Shown here piece after piece: positions 16,172-25,913 of a DNA stretch of 64,000 nt. The translations under genes were made by a program, and so were the position numbers. How positions within the stretch are numbered: position 1 is the first letter of the stretch; the number at the start of each line of letters is the position of its first letter. The stretch lies in the NCBI GenBank assembly GCA_012728275.1, contig JAAYFK010000052.1:1-64000 (forward strand), given 5' to 3'. Source of the stretch: Clostridiaceae bacterium. Lineage in GTDB: Bacteria > Bacillota > Clostridia > Saccharofermentanales > Saccharofermentanaceae. The notes beneath the pieces are model-generated. The model was not told where the DNA came from and made no database searches. It saw only the letters and a list, made by a program, of their open reading frames with translations.

Positions 16172-16897
16172 TTAAAGGCGTTTGCATCTCTTGTCAATAA
16201 TAGCGCGAAGCTCCGCCATCCTTAGATTTGTAGGTGCAGGCGTGTCGTATAACTTATAATCCAGTCCAAGCTCCCTCCACTTGAATTCTCCAAGCTTATG
16301 AAAAGGCAAAAGCTCAACTCGCTCTACGCACTTCCTACCAGCCACTATGTCGCATATCCCGTTGATTGACTCGTCGCTATCCGTAAGTCCTGGAACCACA
16401 ACATGCCTTATCCAGACACTCTTACCAATTTTTTCGCAATAATCCAAGGTATCCAGTGTGTCCTTCATGCTTTGCGAAGTGATTCGCCTATACATCTCCT
16501 CATTAGGCGCCTTGATATCAAGTAACACCAGGCTAGCTAGTTCAAGACACTTCTTCGACTCCGTTATTGGTACCGAGCCAGCTGTATCTATTACAGTATG
16601 TACTTTTAGTGCTCGAAAAGACTCAAGCAATTCCTCGACAAACCGACTTTGCATTAACGGTTCTCCACCTGAAATCGTGACTCCTCCGTTGTCATAGAAC
16701 TTCTTGTAGCGCAAAAAATCCTCAACAATCTCATTCACCGACATTGCTGTCGCGCCAGCGTTTCTCCAAGTGTCGGGATTGTGGCAATACAAACAACGGA
16801 ACGGACAACCCTTAAGGAAAACTATGTATCGAATTCCTGGGCCGTCAACCGTTCCGAAGGTTTCTATTGAATGTACTTGTCCAATAATTGGTTCCAT
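16172..16897 (-). CDS. pflA: Pyruvate formate-lyase activating enzyme
   Basis: 241-residue radical SAM enzyme. The cluster motif C-x3-C-x2-C is seen in GCPFRCLYCHNPD near residues 31-38. GGVTISGGEPL, which binds S-adenosylmethionine, follows near residue 75. It generates the glycyl radical on PflB under anaerobic conditions. It lies 15 bases downstream of pflB on the same strand, so the two are cotranscribed. Confidence 0.92.
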   Translation of the reverse strand: MEPIIGQVHSIETFGTVDGPGIRYIVFLKGCPFRCLYCHNPDTWRNAGATAMSVNEIVEDFLRYKKFYDNGGVTISGGEPLMQSRFVEELLESFRALKVHTVIDTAGSVPITESKKCLELASLVLLDIKAPNEEMYRRITSQSMKDTLDTLDYCEKIGKSVWIRHVVVPGLTDSDESINGICDIVAGRKCVERVELLPFHKLGEFKWRELGLDYKLYDTPAPTNLRMAELRAIIDKRCKRL

Positions 16898-16912
16898 ACC
16901 CTATATCACTTA

Positions 16913-19129
16913 TTATATTTGATCAAAGAAGGTTCTGGCGATAACCTCTTGCTGTTGCTCTCTAGTAAGCTTAATAAAGTTGACAGCATAACCAGAAACA
17001 CGAATTGTAAGCTGTGGATACTTCTCAGGATGATCCATGGCATCAATCAATACTTCTCTATTCAAAACATTAACATTAATATGATGTCCATCAGCCAAAA
17101 TGTAACTATCTAGCAAGGTCGCTAAGTTGGTCTCTCTTGCATCTTCACTATCACCTAAAGCATTGGGCACAATTGAGAATGTATAACTAATTCCATCCTC
17201 AGCAAACTCATATGGGAGCTTTGCAACAGACATCATTGAAGCAACACATCCATTCATATCTCTTCCATGCATTGGATTTGCACCTGGAGCGAAAGGCTCT
17301 CCTGCCTTACGTCCATCGGGAGTTGATCCTGTCTTCTTGCCATAGACTACGTTAGACGTAATTGTAAGAATAGACATCGTGTGTCTAGCATTGCGATAAG
17401 ATGGGACCTTCTTAAGTTTCTCAATAAATCTTCTTGTGACTTCAACAGCTATATCGTCGACTCTTGAATCATTATTTCCAAACTTAGGATAGTCTCCCTC
17501 AATTACGTAATCAACACATAAGTTGTCTTCATTACGAATAGGTTTAACCTTAGCATACTTAATTGCTGACAACGAGTCTGCTACGACAGATAAACCTGCA
17601 ATACCGCAAGCAAGAGTTCTATCAATTTCATCATCATGCAAGGCCATTTGAATCTTCTCATAGCAATACTTGTCGTGCATATAATGAATAACATTAAGCG
17701 TATTAACATATAAAGAAGCAAGCCACTCTAAAATAACATCATACTTCTTCATGACGTCGTCAAATTGCAAGACATTTCCACGACAAGCTAGAAATTGAGG
17801 CCCAATTTGGTCTCCACTCTTCTCGTCGCGACCACCGTTGATAGCATATAACAAAGCCTTAGCTAAATTAGTTCTTGCACCAAAGAATTGCATTTGCTTT
17901 CCAATAACCATAGCTGATACACAACAAGCTATGCCGTAGTCATCTCCAAAACGCTTGCGCATTAGTCTGTCTGACTCATATTGTATTGAACAAGTCTTAA
18001 TAGACATTTCAGCACAATACTTCTTAAAGTTGTCTGGAAGATGAGTACTCCAAAGCACTGTCATATTGGGTTCTGGCGCAGGTCCAAGGTTAGTTAACGT
18101 ATGTAGGAACCTATAGGACATCTTCGTTACCATGTGTCTTCCATCAGAACACATTCCACCAATCGACTCTGTAATCCAGTTAGGATCTCCGCTAAACAAG
18201 TCATCATAAGCAGGAGTTCTAAGGAATCGAACGACACGAAGCTTCATGATGAAATCATCTACGATTTCCTGAATATCTGCCTCGCTGTATCTTCCTTCTT
18301 CAATATCCCTTGTAGCGTAAATATCCAAGAAGGTCGATGTCCTGCCCAGTGACATTGCAGCTCCATTTTGCTCCTTAATCGCAGCTAAATATCCAAAGTA
18401 TAGCCATTGGAATGCCTCCTTGGTATCCTTAGCAGGAGCAGAAATGTCGAAGCCATAACTATGACCTAAAGCTTTCAGCTTTTTTAGAGCTCTGATTTGA
18501 TCAGATTGCTCCTCACGGCATCTAATACTCTCCTCGTTAAGTGACGGATTGTTGAAATTCTCCTTGGTTCTCTTCTTCTCTTCAATCAAGAAGTCGACAC
18601 CATACAAAGCAACTCTACGATAGTCGCCAATGATTCTTCCACGACCATAAGCATCTGGAAGTCCCGTGATGATTCCACTCTTACGAGCTGCCCTCATCGC
18701 AGGAGTATATGCATCGAAAACACCATCGTTGTGAGTCTTCCTATATTGAAAAACATCACTAATTCTCTCATCCATCTCATATCCATAAGCGTCAAGAGAA
18801 TTCTCAATCATGCGCAACCCGCCAAATGGCATGACCGCCCTCTTAAGAGGAGCATCAGTTTGTAATCCGACAATGATTTCTTTTTCCTTATCAATGTATC
18901 CCGCATCGTATGCATCGATATCAGAAATGGTGTGAGTGTCTATATCTAAGACCCCACCCTTGTCTCTTTCCTGCTTCATGAGGTCAGAGATCTTTTCCCA
19001 TATCTTTAGCGTACGATCTGTCGGGGGTTGAAGGAAGCTTTCGTCACCATCGTAAGGCGTGTAGTTCTTTACGATAAAGTCGCGAACATCAATATGATGA
19101 TCCCACTTTCCTGAAACAAAGTCTTTCAT
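16913..19129 (-). CDS. pflB: Formate C-acetyltransferase (pyruvate formate-lyase)
   Basis: 738 residues, full length. The catalytic Cys pair lies in GIACCVS near residue 401, and the radical Gly is in RVSGYAV near residue 712. It cleaves pyruvate with CoA to acetyl-CoA and formate, feeding Pta/AckA (also in this window) for ATP. GGAGGG precedes the ATG. A hairpin stands in the 5' leader. It shows that the organism ferments sugars without oxygen. Confidence 0.95.
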   Translation of the reverse strand: MKDFVSGKWDHHIDVRDFIVKNYTPYDGDESFLQPPTDRTLKIWEKISDLMKQERDKGGVLDIDTHTISDIDAYDAGYIDKEKEIIVGLQTDAPLKRAVMPFGGLRMIENSLDAYGYEMDERISDVFQYRKTHNDGVFDAYTPAMRAARKSGIITGLPDAYGRGRIIGDYRRVALYGVDFLIEEKKRTKENFNNPSLNEESIRCREEQSDQIRALKKLKALGHSYGFDISAPAKDTKEAFQWLYFGYLAAIKEQNGAAMSLGRTSTFLDIYATRDIEEGRYSEADIQEIVDDFIMKLRVVRFLRTPAYDDLFSGDPNWITESIGGMCSDGRHMVTKMSYRFLHTLTNLGPAPEPNMTVLWSTHLPDNFKKYCAEMSIKTCSIQYESDRLMRKRFGDDYGIACCVSAMVIGKQMQFFGARTNLAKALLYAINGGRDEKSGDQIGPQFLACRGNVLQFDDVMKKYDVILEWLASLYVNTLNVIHYMHDKYCYEKIQMALHDDEIDRTLACGIAGLSVVADSLSAIKYAKVKPIRNEDNLCVDYVIEGDYPKFGNNDSRVDDIAVEVTRRFIEKLKKVPSYRNARHTMSILTITSNVVYGKKTGSTPDGRKAGEPFAPGANPMHGRDMNGCVASMMSVAKLPYEFAEDGISYTFSIVPNALGDSEDARETNLATLLDSYILADGHHINVNVLNREVLIDAMDHPEKYPQLTIRVSGYAVNFIKLTREQQQEVIARTFFDQI

Positions 19130-19144
19130 TTATACCCTCCGTTC

Positions 19145-19170
19145 AGGTTATGCACTTCAAGACATAACCT
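19145..19170 (-). promoter_or_regulatory. 5' leader hairpin before pflB
   Basis: AGGTTATG and CATAACCT form an 8-base-pair inverted repeat with a ten-base loop, 16 bases upstream of the pflB start and just before its ribosome site. There is no T-run after it, so it is not a terminator. It may stabilise the mRNA or be a regulator site. Confidence 0.5.
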
Positions 19171-19384
19171 TTCAAAAATAATATACAATGAATTTCCAAC
19201 TTGTGCCTACAAGAAACATGCATTCTTGAAAATTTGTGCAATTTGTACACACCTTAGAGTTATACATTTCTAGTAGTATCCTTTAATAATTTACCCGTTG
19301 TTTACAAGATGACTATCACGAGGAGCGAAATCCTTGAATTTTCGCAATATTTGATTAGTATAATAAAACAAAAAGGTGTCAAAC

Positions 19385-20638
19385 ATGCGCTTTCTAGAGA
19401 GTTTTGTTTTTTGGTATCCTGCAATTATGAGCACTGTATGGATTGTTGGTGCTCTGCTTTTTCTTGAGAGAATTGAACTTAAGAAGCCACTCCCATTAAC
19501 TAAAACTCCTATGGTTTCAATACTTATCGCTTGTCACAACGAAAGCTCAACTATTGAACACACACTTGAAAATCTCAAGGATCTAGATTACCCAAACTAT
19601 GAGATAATCGCTATTGACGACGGCTCAACCGACAACACCTTTGAGGTACTTACACAATTACTTGATAAGTATTCTCACCTTCGAATTGTAAAAATGAAGC
19701 ATAACTCTGGAAAGGCCAATGCGCTTTACCATGGGCTTCTTGTCTCCAAAGGAGAAGTACTTGTTGGTGTTGATGCCGATTCTTATCTAGAAAAAGACGC
19801 ACTTCTATATATGGTTCCTCACTTCACAAATACGAATTCTGGCGAGCGTGTTGGTGCAGTTACTGGTAATCCTCGTGTTCGTAACAGAAGTTCGCTTTTA
19901 TCGAAGATTCAGCTTTGCGAATATGCAAGTATTATTTCCCTAACTAAACGTACACAAAGAATCCTTGGCAAGGTTATGACTGTCTCTGGCGTATGCGTTG
20001 CATATCGAAAAAGAGCTCTTCTTGATTGCCACCTTTGGGATCGTGATCTTCTTACAGAGGATGTGGCTATTACTTGGAAGCTTGAAAAGAAATTCTGGGA
20101 TATCAGATATGAACCGAGGGCTCTGTGCTGGATGCTTGTTCCTGAGAAGTTCATGAACCTTTGGAAGCAAAGAAGGCGTTGGACTTCTGGCGGAATTGAA
20201 GTATTGTGGCGCAATAGGGATATTTTCACCCATTGGACCGAGAGGCGCCTTTACCCAGTTGGTATAGAACAAATCTTTTCATGCTTCTGGGCAATCTGCT
20301 GGCTAATTTTGACCATTATTGGAACAATCGATTTTTTTCAAGGGGCTCCTTTGATGCCATACTTCTGGAAGAGTCAATTTCTGTCTCTGATTTGTCTGGT
20401 TCAATTTCTGACGGCTATGGTTCTTGATAGCAGATATGATAAGACCTTAGTAAGTAATTCCCTTTGGGCTATTTGGTATCCGCTCGTGTACTGGTACGTT
20501 AATGCTTTTGTTGTTCTAATCTCAATTCCAGCAACCATCTTCAATAAACGAGATGGTTATGCAACCTGGAGTTCTCCGGATAGAGGTCTTAAAGAAAGAA
20601 ATAGTAATACGCAGGGAGGTAAATCAAATGGACAATAA
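19385..20638 (+). CDS. pgaC: Membrane glycosyltransferase, PgaC/IcaA-like
   Basis: ATG 19385 has AAAGGTG upstream at six bases. The product has 417 residues: an N-terminal helix, a GT2 catalytic domain and three or four C-terminal helices. The catalytic motifs of processive synthases are present: DDGSTDNT, the VDAD metal site, TEDVAIT and QRRRW. This matches poly-beta-1,6-N-acetylglucosamine synthases and relatives. The next gene resembles PgaD, supporting an exopolysaccharide synthase complex in the membrane. No deacetylase or export genes are adjacent, so the polymer is uncertain. Confidence 0.8.
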   Translation: MRFLESFVFWYPAIMSTVWIVGALLFLERIELKKPLPLTKTPMVSILIACHNESSTIEHTLENLKDLDYPNYEIIAIDDGSTDNTFEVLTQLLDKYSHLRIVKMKHNSGKANALYHGLLVSKGEVLVGVDADSYLEKDALLYMVPHFTNTNSGERVGAVTGNPRVRNRSSLLSKIQLCEYASIISLTKRTQRILGKVMTVSGVCVAYRKRALLDCHLWDRDLLTEDVAITWKLEKKFWDIRYEPRALCWMLVPEKFMNLWKQRRRWTSGGIEVLWRNRDIFTHWTERRLYPVGIEQIFSCFWAICWLILTIIGTIDFFQGAPLMPYFWKSQFLSLICLVQFLTAMVLDSRYDKTLVSNSLWAIWYPLVYWYVNAFVVLISIPATIFNKRDGYATWSSPDRGLKERNSNTQGGKSNGQ

Positions 20639-21095
20639 ACTTATATATCGAGAATTACCTTCAATTCCGGTAACTGTCGAGAAGGGTGCTTCAAACATCA
20701 TAGATGGTAGGCAAAAATTATGGATAAGGATACTCGAATATATATTTACTACTCTTGGCTGGATGTATATTCTTACCTATGTGATTTTTATAATTTACGG
20801 GTCCTTGGCATTGACATTTGGTTGGTATATTCCGGACTTATGGATATACAATCGACACATGTTAGAAGAGACAAGCAACTTGATTTATGCACTTCTGGTG
20901 ATTATTCTTGTTGTTATTCTTGTCATGACTTTTTGGCGTTCTTATAATTCAATTCGATTTGGTAAGCTTCGAAGAAGGCAAATGCCTTTGAATGTTTCGG
21001 ATAAAGAGATTTCAGACTACTTTAAGGTTTCTGAGGAGCAAGTAAAAAAATACAAAAAAGAGCGAATTGTGATTTTTGATGATAATGTAATTTAG
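20628..21095 (+). CDS. pgaD: PgaD-like synthase partner protein
   Basis: ATG 20628 follows GGGAGGT and lies inside the end of pgaC (11-base overlap), so I prefer it to the longer frame. The product has 155 residues with two membrane helices (about 35-60 and 85-105). After the second comes FWRSYNSIRF, then basic residues, as in the W-x2-YN-x2-RF motif of PgaD. In E. coli, PgaD supports the synthase and takes part in cyclic-di-GMP control. Whether that applies here is unknown. Confidence 0.68.
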   Translation: MDNKLIYRELPSIPVTVEKGASNIIDGRQKLWIRILEYIFTTLGWMYILTYVIFIIYGSLALTFGWYIPDLWIYNRHMLEETSNLIYALLVIILVVILVMTFWRSYNSIRFGKLRRRQMPLNVSDKEISDYFKVSEEQVKKYKKERIVIFDDNVI

Positions 21096-21193
21096 TTTAG
21101 GGTATTTCGATGGCAAGTGAACTCTAATGACAATTATCTTGTATAATATGAGTAAATTCTAATTGCACGATAGATTGACAGAAAGAACTCACT

Positions 21194-22576
21194 ATGAACA
21201 TAGCTATTTTTACGGATACATATTTCCCTGACATTAATGGTATCGCAAGTTCCATATATACGCTTTCGAACCGCTTGATTTCCAAGGGACATCATGTTTA
21301 TATTTTTTCTATTTCAGCTCCTACCAGGAAGACAAAATTAGTTCATTCAAATCCTCCTGTATACAGGATTCCTTCTGTATCGATATTTTTCGTGAAGCCA
21401 TACAGGGCTGCACTTCCAATGTATTTGGACGTGCTTGAGATTTGCAAGAAATTCAAGATAGATATTGTTCATTCACAGACGGAGTTTTCAATGGGACTTA
21501 TGGCAATGACTATTGCAACGTCACTAGGAATTCCACTAATTCACACTTATCATACAATGCTTGAAGATTATACCTACTACATTGGTAACGGCAAGATGGT
21601 TACACCAAATGCTGCTCGAAGGTATTCAGCAATATTTGTGAATAGAGTTCAAGCTCTTATTGTTCCAACTGAGAAAGTAAAGAATAGTCTTACTAATTGG
21701 GGTGCCAAAGGCACTCCAACATATATTATCCCGTCCGGAATCAATCTTCGCCCTTTTATGAAGGAGAATAACAGCGAGGATTTCACTAGACAAATAAAAA
21801 AAGAATTTGGAATTAAGGATAGTGATAAAGTGCTTCTTTCAATTGGAAGAATTGCTAAAGAGAAAAGCCTAGACATGGCAATAAGGCAAATGCCTGAGAT
21901 ACTGAAGATAAATCCAGATATTCTGTTTGTTATAGTTGGAAGAGGACCTGCAACTGAAGATTTAAAGGCGCTGACTATAGAATTGAACATCCAAGACAGA
22001 GTTATATTCCCTGGAAGCGTTAGCTTTGATGATGTTGGGAAATACTATCAAATTGGTGATGCTTTCATTTCTTGTTCAACCACCGAGACTCAAGGACTAA
22101 CATACTATGAGGCTTTAGCTGCTGGCTTACCTGTAATTGCAAGATATGATGATTGCATTGCGGATGTCCTGGAAGATACTGTTAATAGTAGAGTATTCAA
22201 GGACGCTAAAGATTTGCCTTTATGTGTGAAAGAGATTTTCGAGAATGATGAGACAAGGGCGAGAATGTCGGCTAAAGCAGTTGAGTCTGTAAAAGGTTTT
22301 GACGATGAGGTGTTCGCGTTACGCGTGGAGAAAGCATACTACAATACTCTGAATGCATTCATGACTAAGAGAGCACAAATGGATAGTCATGTGCCTATGC
22401 ACGTGGTTTTCAAGACGCAATCATTTATTAATAGGACCTTAACATTGTCAGTCAATGGAACTAAGAAGATATTTAAGCCTGTAATTCGTAAATCAAGAAA
22501 CCTCAATAGACGCTTATCGAAGAAGCGCATGGAGAGAATTAACCGGCTAACCGATTTACATGATGGCGGGGTTTAA
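21194..22576 (+). CDS. Family 4 glycosyltransferase, diacylglycerol glucosyltransferase-like
   Basis: 460 residues. The N-terminus DTYFPDINGIASSIYTL and the HTYHTMLEDY stretch are typical of the GT4 group that makes glucosyl-diacylglycerol. GRIAKEKS and a TETQGLTYYEALAAGLPV stretch form the GT-B C-terminal nucleotide-sugar site. The C-terminal tail from about 395 is strongly basic (many Lys/Arg), suggesting electrostatic binding to the membrane. A TATAAT lies upstream, so it may have its own promoter. It likely makes a glycolipid, perhaps a lipoteichoic acid anchor. It converges with sseB, leaving two bases between the stops. Confidence 0.8.
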   Translation: MNIAIFTDTYFPDINGIASSIYTLSNRLISKGHHVYIFSISAPTRKTKLVHSNPPVYRIPSVSIFFVKPYRAALPMYLDVLEICKKFKIDIVHSQTEFSMGLMAMTIATSLGIPLIHTYHTMLEDYTYYIGNGKMVTPNAARRYSAIFVNRVQALIVPTEKVKNSLTNWGAKGTPTYIIPSGINLRPFMKENNSEDFTRQIKKEFGIKDSDKVLLSIGRIAKEKSLDMAIRQMPEILKINPDILFVIVGRGPATEDLKALTIELNIQDRVIFPGSVSFDDVGKYYQIGDAFISCSTTETQGLTYYEALAAGLPVIARYDDCIADVLEDTVNSRVFKDAKDLPLCVKEIFENDETRARMSAKAVESVKGFDDEVFALRVEKAYYNTLNAFMTKRAQMDSHVPMHVVFKTQSFINRTLTLSVNGTKKIFKPVIRKSRNLNRRLSKKRMERINRLTDLHDGGV

Positions 22577-22578
22577 TT

Positions 22579-23325
22579 TCAAGCATTTGCCTTATACTGT
22601 GGTCTTGCCTTTTGCTTACAGCCTTCGGCAAGATCGTCATAATTATCAATCATTAAGCATCCCAAGCCATCCAGATATGGTGCTATGAAGTGCTTAAAGC
22701 GATTGAATACATCTTCCCTCTCATCTCGTCCATCGTGATCAATGAGGAACAACCACTGAAGCTTATCTGAGCCTACAATTTGGCAGATTCTTACGTATAT
22801 TTCATTAACGACACACTCGGCCTTTCCAAATTCGTTAACCTTCTCAAGAAGATTCTCTGGATAGTGATCAGGATCGCCTATTTTTGCTCTGGCATTATCT
22901 TGAACGGCCATTTGCTCAGCAATCATCTTGAGCATTTCGCGTCCAAAGACAACTTCTTCAAATCCTGGATTAATAATAAATCCATCCAACTCTCCCCCAT
23001 TATTAAGAACCGCACGAATCAGGTCAACAAATCCAGCTGATACTGCATGTGGAGGTATATCAAGGTCGCTATTTGCTTTGTTAAATGTATTAGTATCTGC
23101 AAATACTACTAACAAGAGTCTGTCTTCCTTACCCTTAAGTGCGTGAAAAGAGAACTTGCCTTCCTTGGCATCGTCACAATCTACCGGAACAACAAACTCT
23201 ACTTCGGTTGCTTCGGACAAAAGTTCGAGCATTTTCTGCTCGCTTGGCTTTTCGCGAACTTCCTTAAGAAGCGTAACAAGATTATTGTTTACTATGGTTC
23301 TATTTAAGAATACTGTTTCACTCAT
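22579..23325 (-). CDS. SseB-family protein
   Basis: 248 residues with two parts: an N-terminal SseB-like domain (about 10-125) and a C-terminal domain (about 135-240). SseB in E. coli is linked to serine sensitivity; the biochemical role is unknown. Start ATG follows GAGGTG. It lies 15 bases downstream of the AEC transporter gene on the same strand and is probably cotranscribed. No signal peptide or membrane helix is seen. Confidence 0.7.
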   Translation of the reverse strand: MSETVFLNRTIVNNNLVTLLKEVREKPSEQKMLELLSEATEVEFVVPVDCDDAKEGKFSFHALKGKEDRLLLVVFADTNTFNKANSDLDIPPHAVSAGFVDLIRAVLNNGGELDGFIINPGFEEVVFGREMLKMIAEQMAVQDNARAKIGDPDHYPENLLEKVNEFGKAECVVNEIYVRICQIVGSDKLQWLFLIDHDGRDEREDVFNRFKHFIAPYLDGLGCLMIDNYDDLAEGCKQKARPQYKANA

Positions 23326-23340
23326 GCTATCACCTCATAA

Positions 23341-24276
23341 TCACGTAGCTGGGAAAAAATACATACATAACATCATCATTAGTGGCATAGTAATCGCCAT
23401 CAAAGCAAACGAGAGAACGAAGGTACGCGCGCAAAACTTCGGAGCACAATCATACCTCTCAGAAAGAATTACATTCATAGATGCACATGGGAGAGCTGTC
23501 ATCAATACAATTGTTGTCGCAGTAACAGGCATCATATAGAAGAAACGGCGAATAACAAGAACGGCCGCACACATTATTAATGGGAAAACAACAAGTCTTA
23601 GTGCTGAAACAATATAGGATTTGCTGTCGCTAAATACCTTCTTAATCTCAACTGTCGCTAGAGTCGAACCAACTATTATCATCGAAAGCGGTACAGTCAT
23701 TCCGCCAACTAAGTCGATTGCATTCGTAACAACTCCAGGAAAACGCCAAGGAATCATGAAGAGAATCAAAGACACCACCGAAGCAATAGTCACCGGATTA
23801 AAGATTGCCTGTTTTGCGTTTGTTTTACCTCCCGAAAAAGAATGCATACCATACGTGTAAAAGAAAATATTAAAGATTAAATTGTAAACTGATGCCAGAA
23901 GGAGTCCTGGAGCTCCAAACAATGTCTTCATCAAAGGAAATCCAACGAATCCAGTATTTGCGAATACTGAACTCATAATCATTACTACTCTTTCTTTCCA
24001 ATCAAACTTCTTCTTGGAAAGGATTATATTCATTAAGAGAAGCGAACCAATATAGAAGCAAATAGCGGCTCCAGCAACAGCAAGTACTGCCTTAAGGAAC
24101 ACAAGCGAATACTCTTGCTGACTTGAAGAAAGAATACTGAAAGGCAAAACAGCTGACATCAAGATTCCTGTCAAGCATTGTTGTCCTCTCTCATCTATAA
24201 CCCTCTTCTTTCGAAGAAGAAAACCTAACAATATCAAGAATGCGATTTCTGCAAAAACCGTAATTAATGCACTCAT
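23341..24276 (-). CDS. AEC-family (auxin efflux carrier) transporter
   Basis: 311 residues with about ten helices in two five-helix halves, the AEC topology. Stretches such as FANTGFVGFPLMKTLFG and GGMTVPLSMIIVGSTLA are typical of the family, whose bacterial members carry malate and other organic acids. Start ATG has AAAGGAG upstream. The substrate cannot be inferred. The neighbouring sseB gene suggests an unexplained functional link. Confidence 0.82.
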   Translation of the reverse strand: MSALITVFAEIAFLILLGFLLRKKRVIDERGQQCLTGILMSAVLPFSILSSSQQEYSLVFLKAVLAVAGAAICFYIGSLLLMNIILSKKKFDWKERVVMIMSSVFANTGFVGFPLMKTLFGAPGLLLASVYNLIFNIFFYTYGMHSFSGGKTNAKQAIFNPVTIASVVSLILFMIPWRFPGVVTNAIDLVGGMTVPLSMIIVGSTLATVEIKKVFSDSKSYIVSALRLVVFPLIMCAAVLVIRRFFYMMPVTATTIVLMTALPCASMNVILSERYDCAPKFCARTFVLSFALMAITMPLMMMLCMYFFPAT

Positions 24277-24331
24277 TATTAACTCCTTTTATAACCAAAT
24301 CATCAAGCACGATAATATTACACCAATTTAA

Positions 24332-25858
24332 CTAATTGACAACCATGTTCACTGCTTTTTCATAAGAATCAATAAGTCTATTAGCATCAACCACCTTCAT
24401 CTTTGGTGAATAAGTATCGGAAGAGGCATACAAGTACTTGGTTTCTTCTATTGAAGTCAAAATCCCAATTGTCAGCATTGCTAGCATTCCAACACCTTTT
24501 GCTGTCATCTCATCGCTTGCCGCACGGATAACTTCCAAATGAGTAATATCTGATTGAAATTGCATTAAGAACTCGCAGGCGCAAATGCCTCCATCTACCT
24601 TCATCTCACTAAGCTTAACTTGTGTCTCACTATTCATGCATTCAAGTAGCTTAGCTACTTGATAAGCTATCGATTCAACTCCCGCACGAACGAAATGCTC
24701 ATTTGTGGTTCCTTGAGTAATACCCGAAATAATTCCTTTTGCATTTGGTTGCCAATATGGTGCACCTAGTCCTGTGAATGCAGGGACTAAATATACTCCA
24801 CCATTATCCTTCAACGAATTGCATATAGCATCGCAATCCGAAGGCTTCGAAATTAGATGCATCTCTTTTTGTAGCCAAGTTATTACGGAACCTGCCTGAA
24901 ACACGCTTCCTTCAAGAGCATAATACGTCTTTCCATCAAATGACCATGTAGCCGAAGTTAACAAGCCATTCTTTGACATCTGAGGTTTCATGCCAATATT
25001 AAGCAAGGTAAAACAACCTGTTCCATATGTGGTCTTAGATTGTCCCTTTTCGATACATGCTTGCCCAAAAAGTGCAGCCGCTTGATCACCAGCAACTGCC
25101 GAGATTGAAACCCCTTTTATCGTAGCAAGAACCTTAATCTGATCATCAGTAAGACCTAACGACTTTAATTCTTTCTCATCCATATCGAATGCGCCATAAT
25201 CAGAGCACGAAGGCATAGGCTTAGGCAAGGCTTGTCTAGGAATATCGAATAGAGTCAGCAACTCATCATCATATTCAAGCTTGTTGATATCAAAAAGCAT
25301 CGTCCTCGAACAATTTGAATAGTCCGATGCAAAGACTCGACCTTGAGTGAATTGAAAAACAAGATAAGCATCAACAGTCGAAAGAAGCAAGCGTCCTTCT
25401 TGAACTCCCTCCTTGCATCTGGGATTCTCTTCCATCATCCATTTCATCTTGGTGGCTGAGAAATAAGGATCAAGCTTAAGTCCGGTTTTATTTTGGATTA
25501 GAGACTCTCTACTTCTGAATTCTTCTCTCTCGCATATAGGAGTCGTTCTTCTGCATTGCCAAACGATAGCATTACAGAATGCTTTACCAGACGCTTTATC
25601 AAAGCAAATAGTCGTTTCTCTCTGATTCGTAATAGCAATAGAGATAACCTTGTCTTCAGACCCTAACAATTCAAGAGTACTCGATATAGCCATAAGTACA
25701 GAAGACAAGATTTGCTCAGGTTGTTGTTCAACATATCCTGGATTCGGAAAGAATTGCTCCACCTCATAAGAGACACCCTTGTGCATGCTACCATCCATAG
25801 CCATAAGGAATGCCTTAGATGAAGTAGTACCTTGATCAATAGAAAGAATGTACTCCAT
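24332..25858 (-). CDS. glpK: Glycerol kinase
   Basis: 508 residues, FGGY family, full length. SIDQGTTSSKAF at the N-terminus binds phosphate, ITNQRETT is conserved in glycerol kinases, and AGDQAAALFGQ lies in the C-terminal half. It phosphorylates glycerol to glycerol 3-phosphate for glycolysis or lipids. There is no glpF or glpD beside it. The 4-alpha-glucanotransferase lies 55 bases upstream on the same strand, so they may share a transcript. Confidence 0.93.
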   Translation of the reverse strand: MEYILSIDQGTTSSKAFLMAMDGSMHKGVSYEVEQFFPNPGYVEQQPEQILSSVLMAISSTLELLGSEDKVISIAITNQRETTICFDKASGKAFCNAIVWQCRRTTPICEREEFRSRESLIQNKTGLKLDPYFSATKMKWMMEENPRCKEGVQEGRLLLSTVDAYLVFQFTQGRVFASDYSNCSRTMLFDINKLEYDDELLTLFDIPRQALPKPMPSCSDYGAFDMDEKELKSLGLTDDQIKVLATIKGVSISAVAGDQAAALFGQACIEKGQSKTTYGTGCFTLLNIGMKPQMSKNGLLTSATWSFDGKTYYALEGSVFQAGSVITWLQKEMHLISKPSDCDAICNSLKDNGGVYLVPAFTGLGAPYWQPNAKGIISGITQGTTNEHFVRAGVESIAYQVAKLLECMNSETQVKLSEMKVDGGICACEFLMQFQSDITHLEVIRAASDEMTAKGVGMLAMLTIGILTSIEETKYLYASSDTYSPKMKVVDANRLIDSYEKAVNMVVN

Positions 25859-25913
25859 TTGCTATCCTCGCAAATCCAAAATGATTATTCAGCCCTCTAT
25901 TCACATTCGAAAG

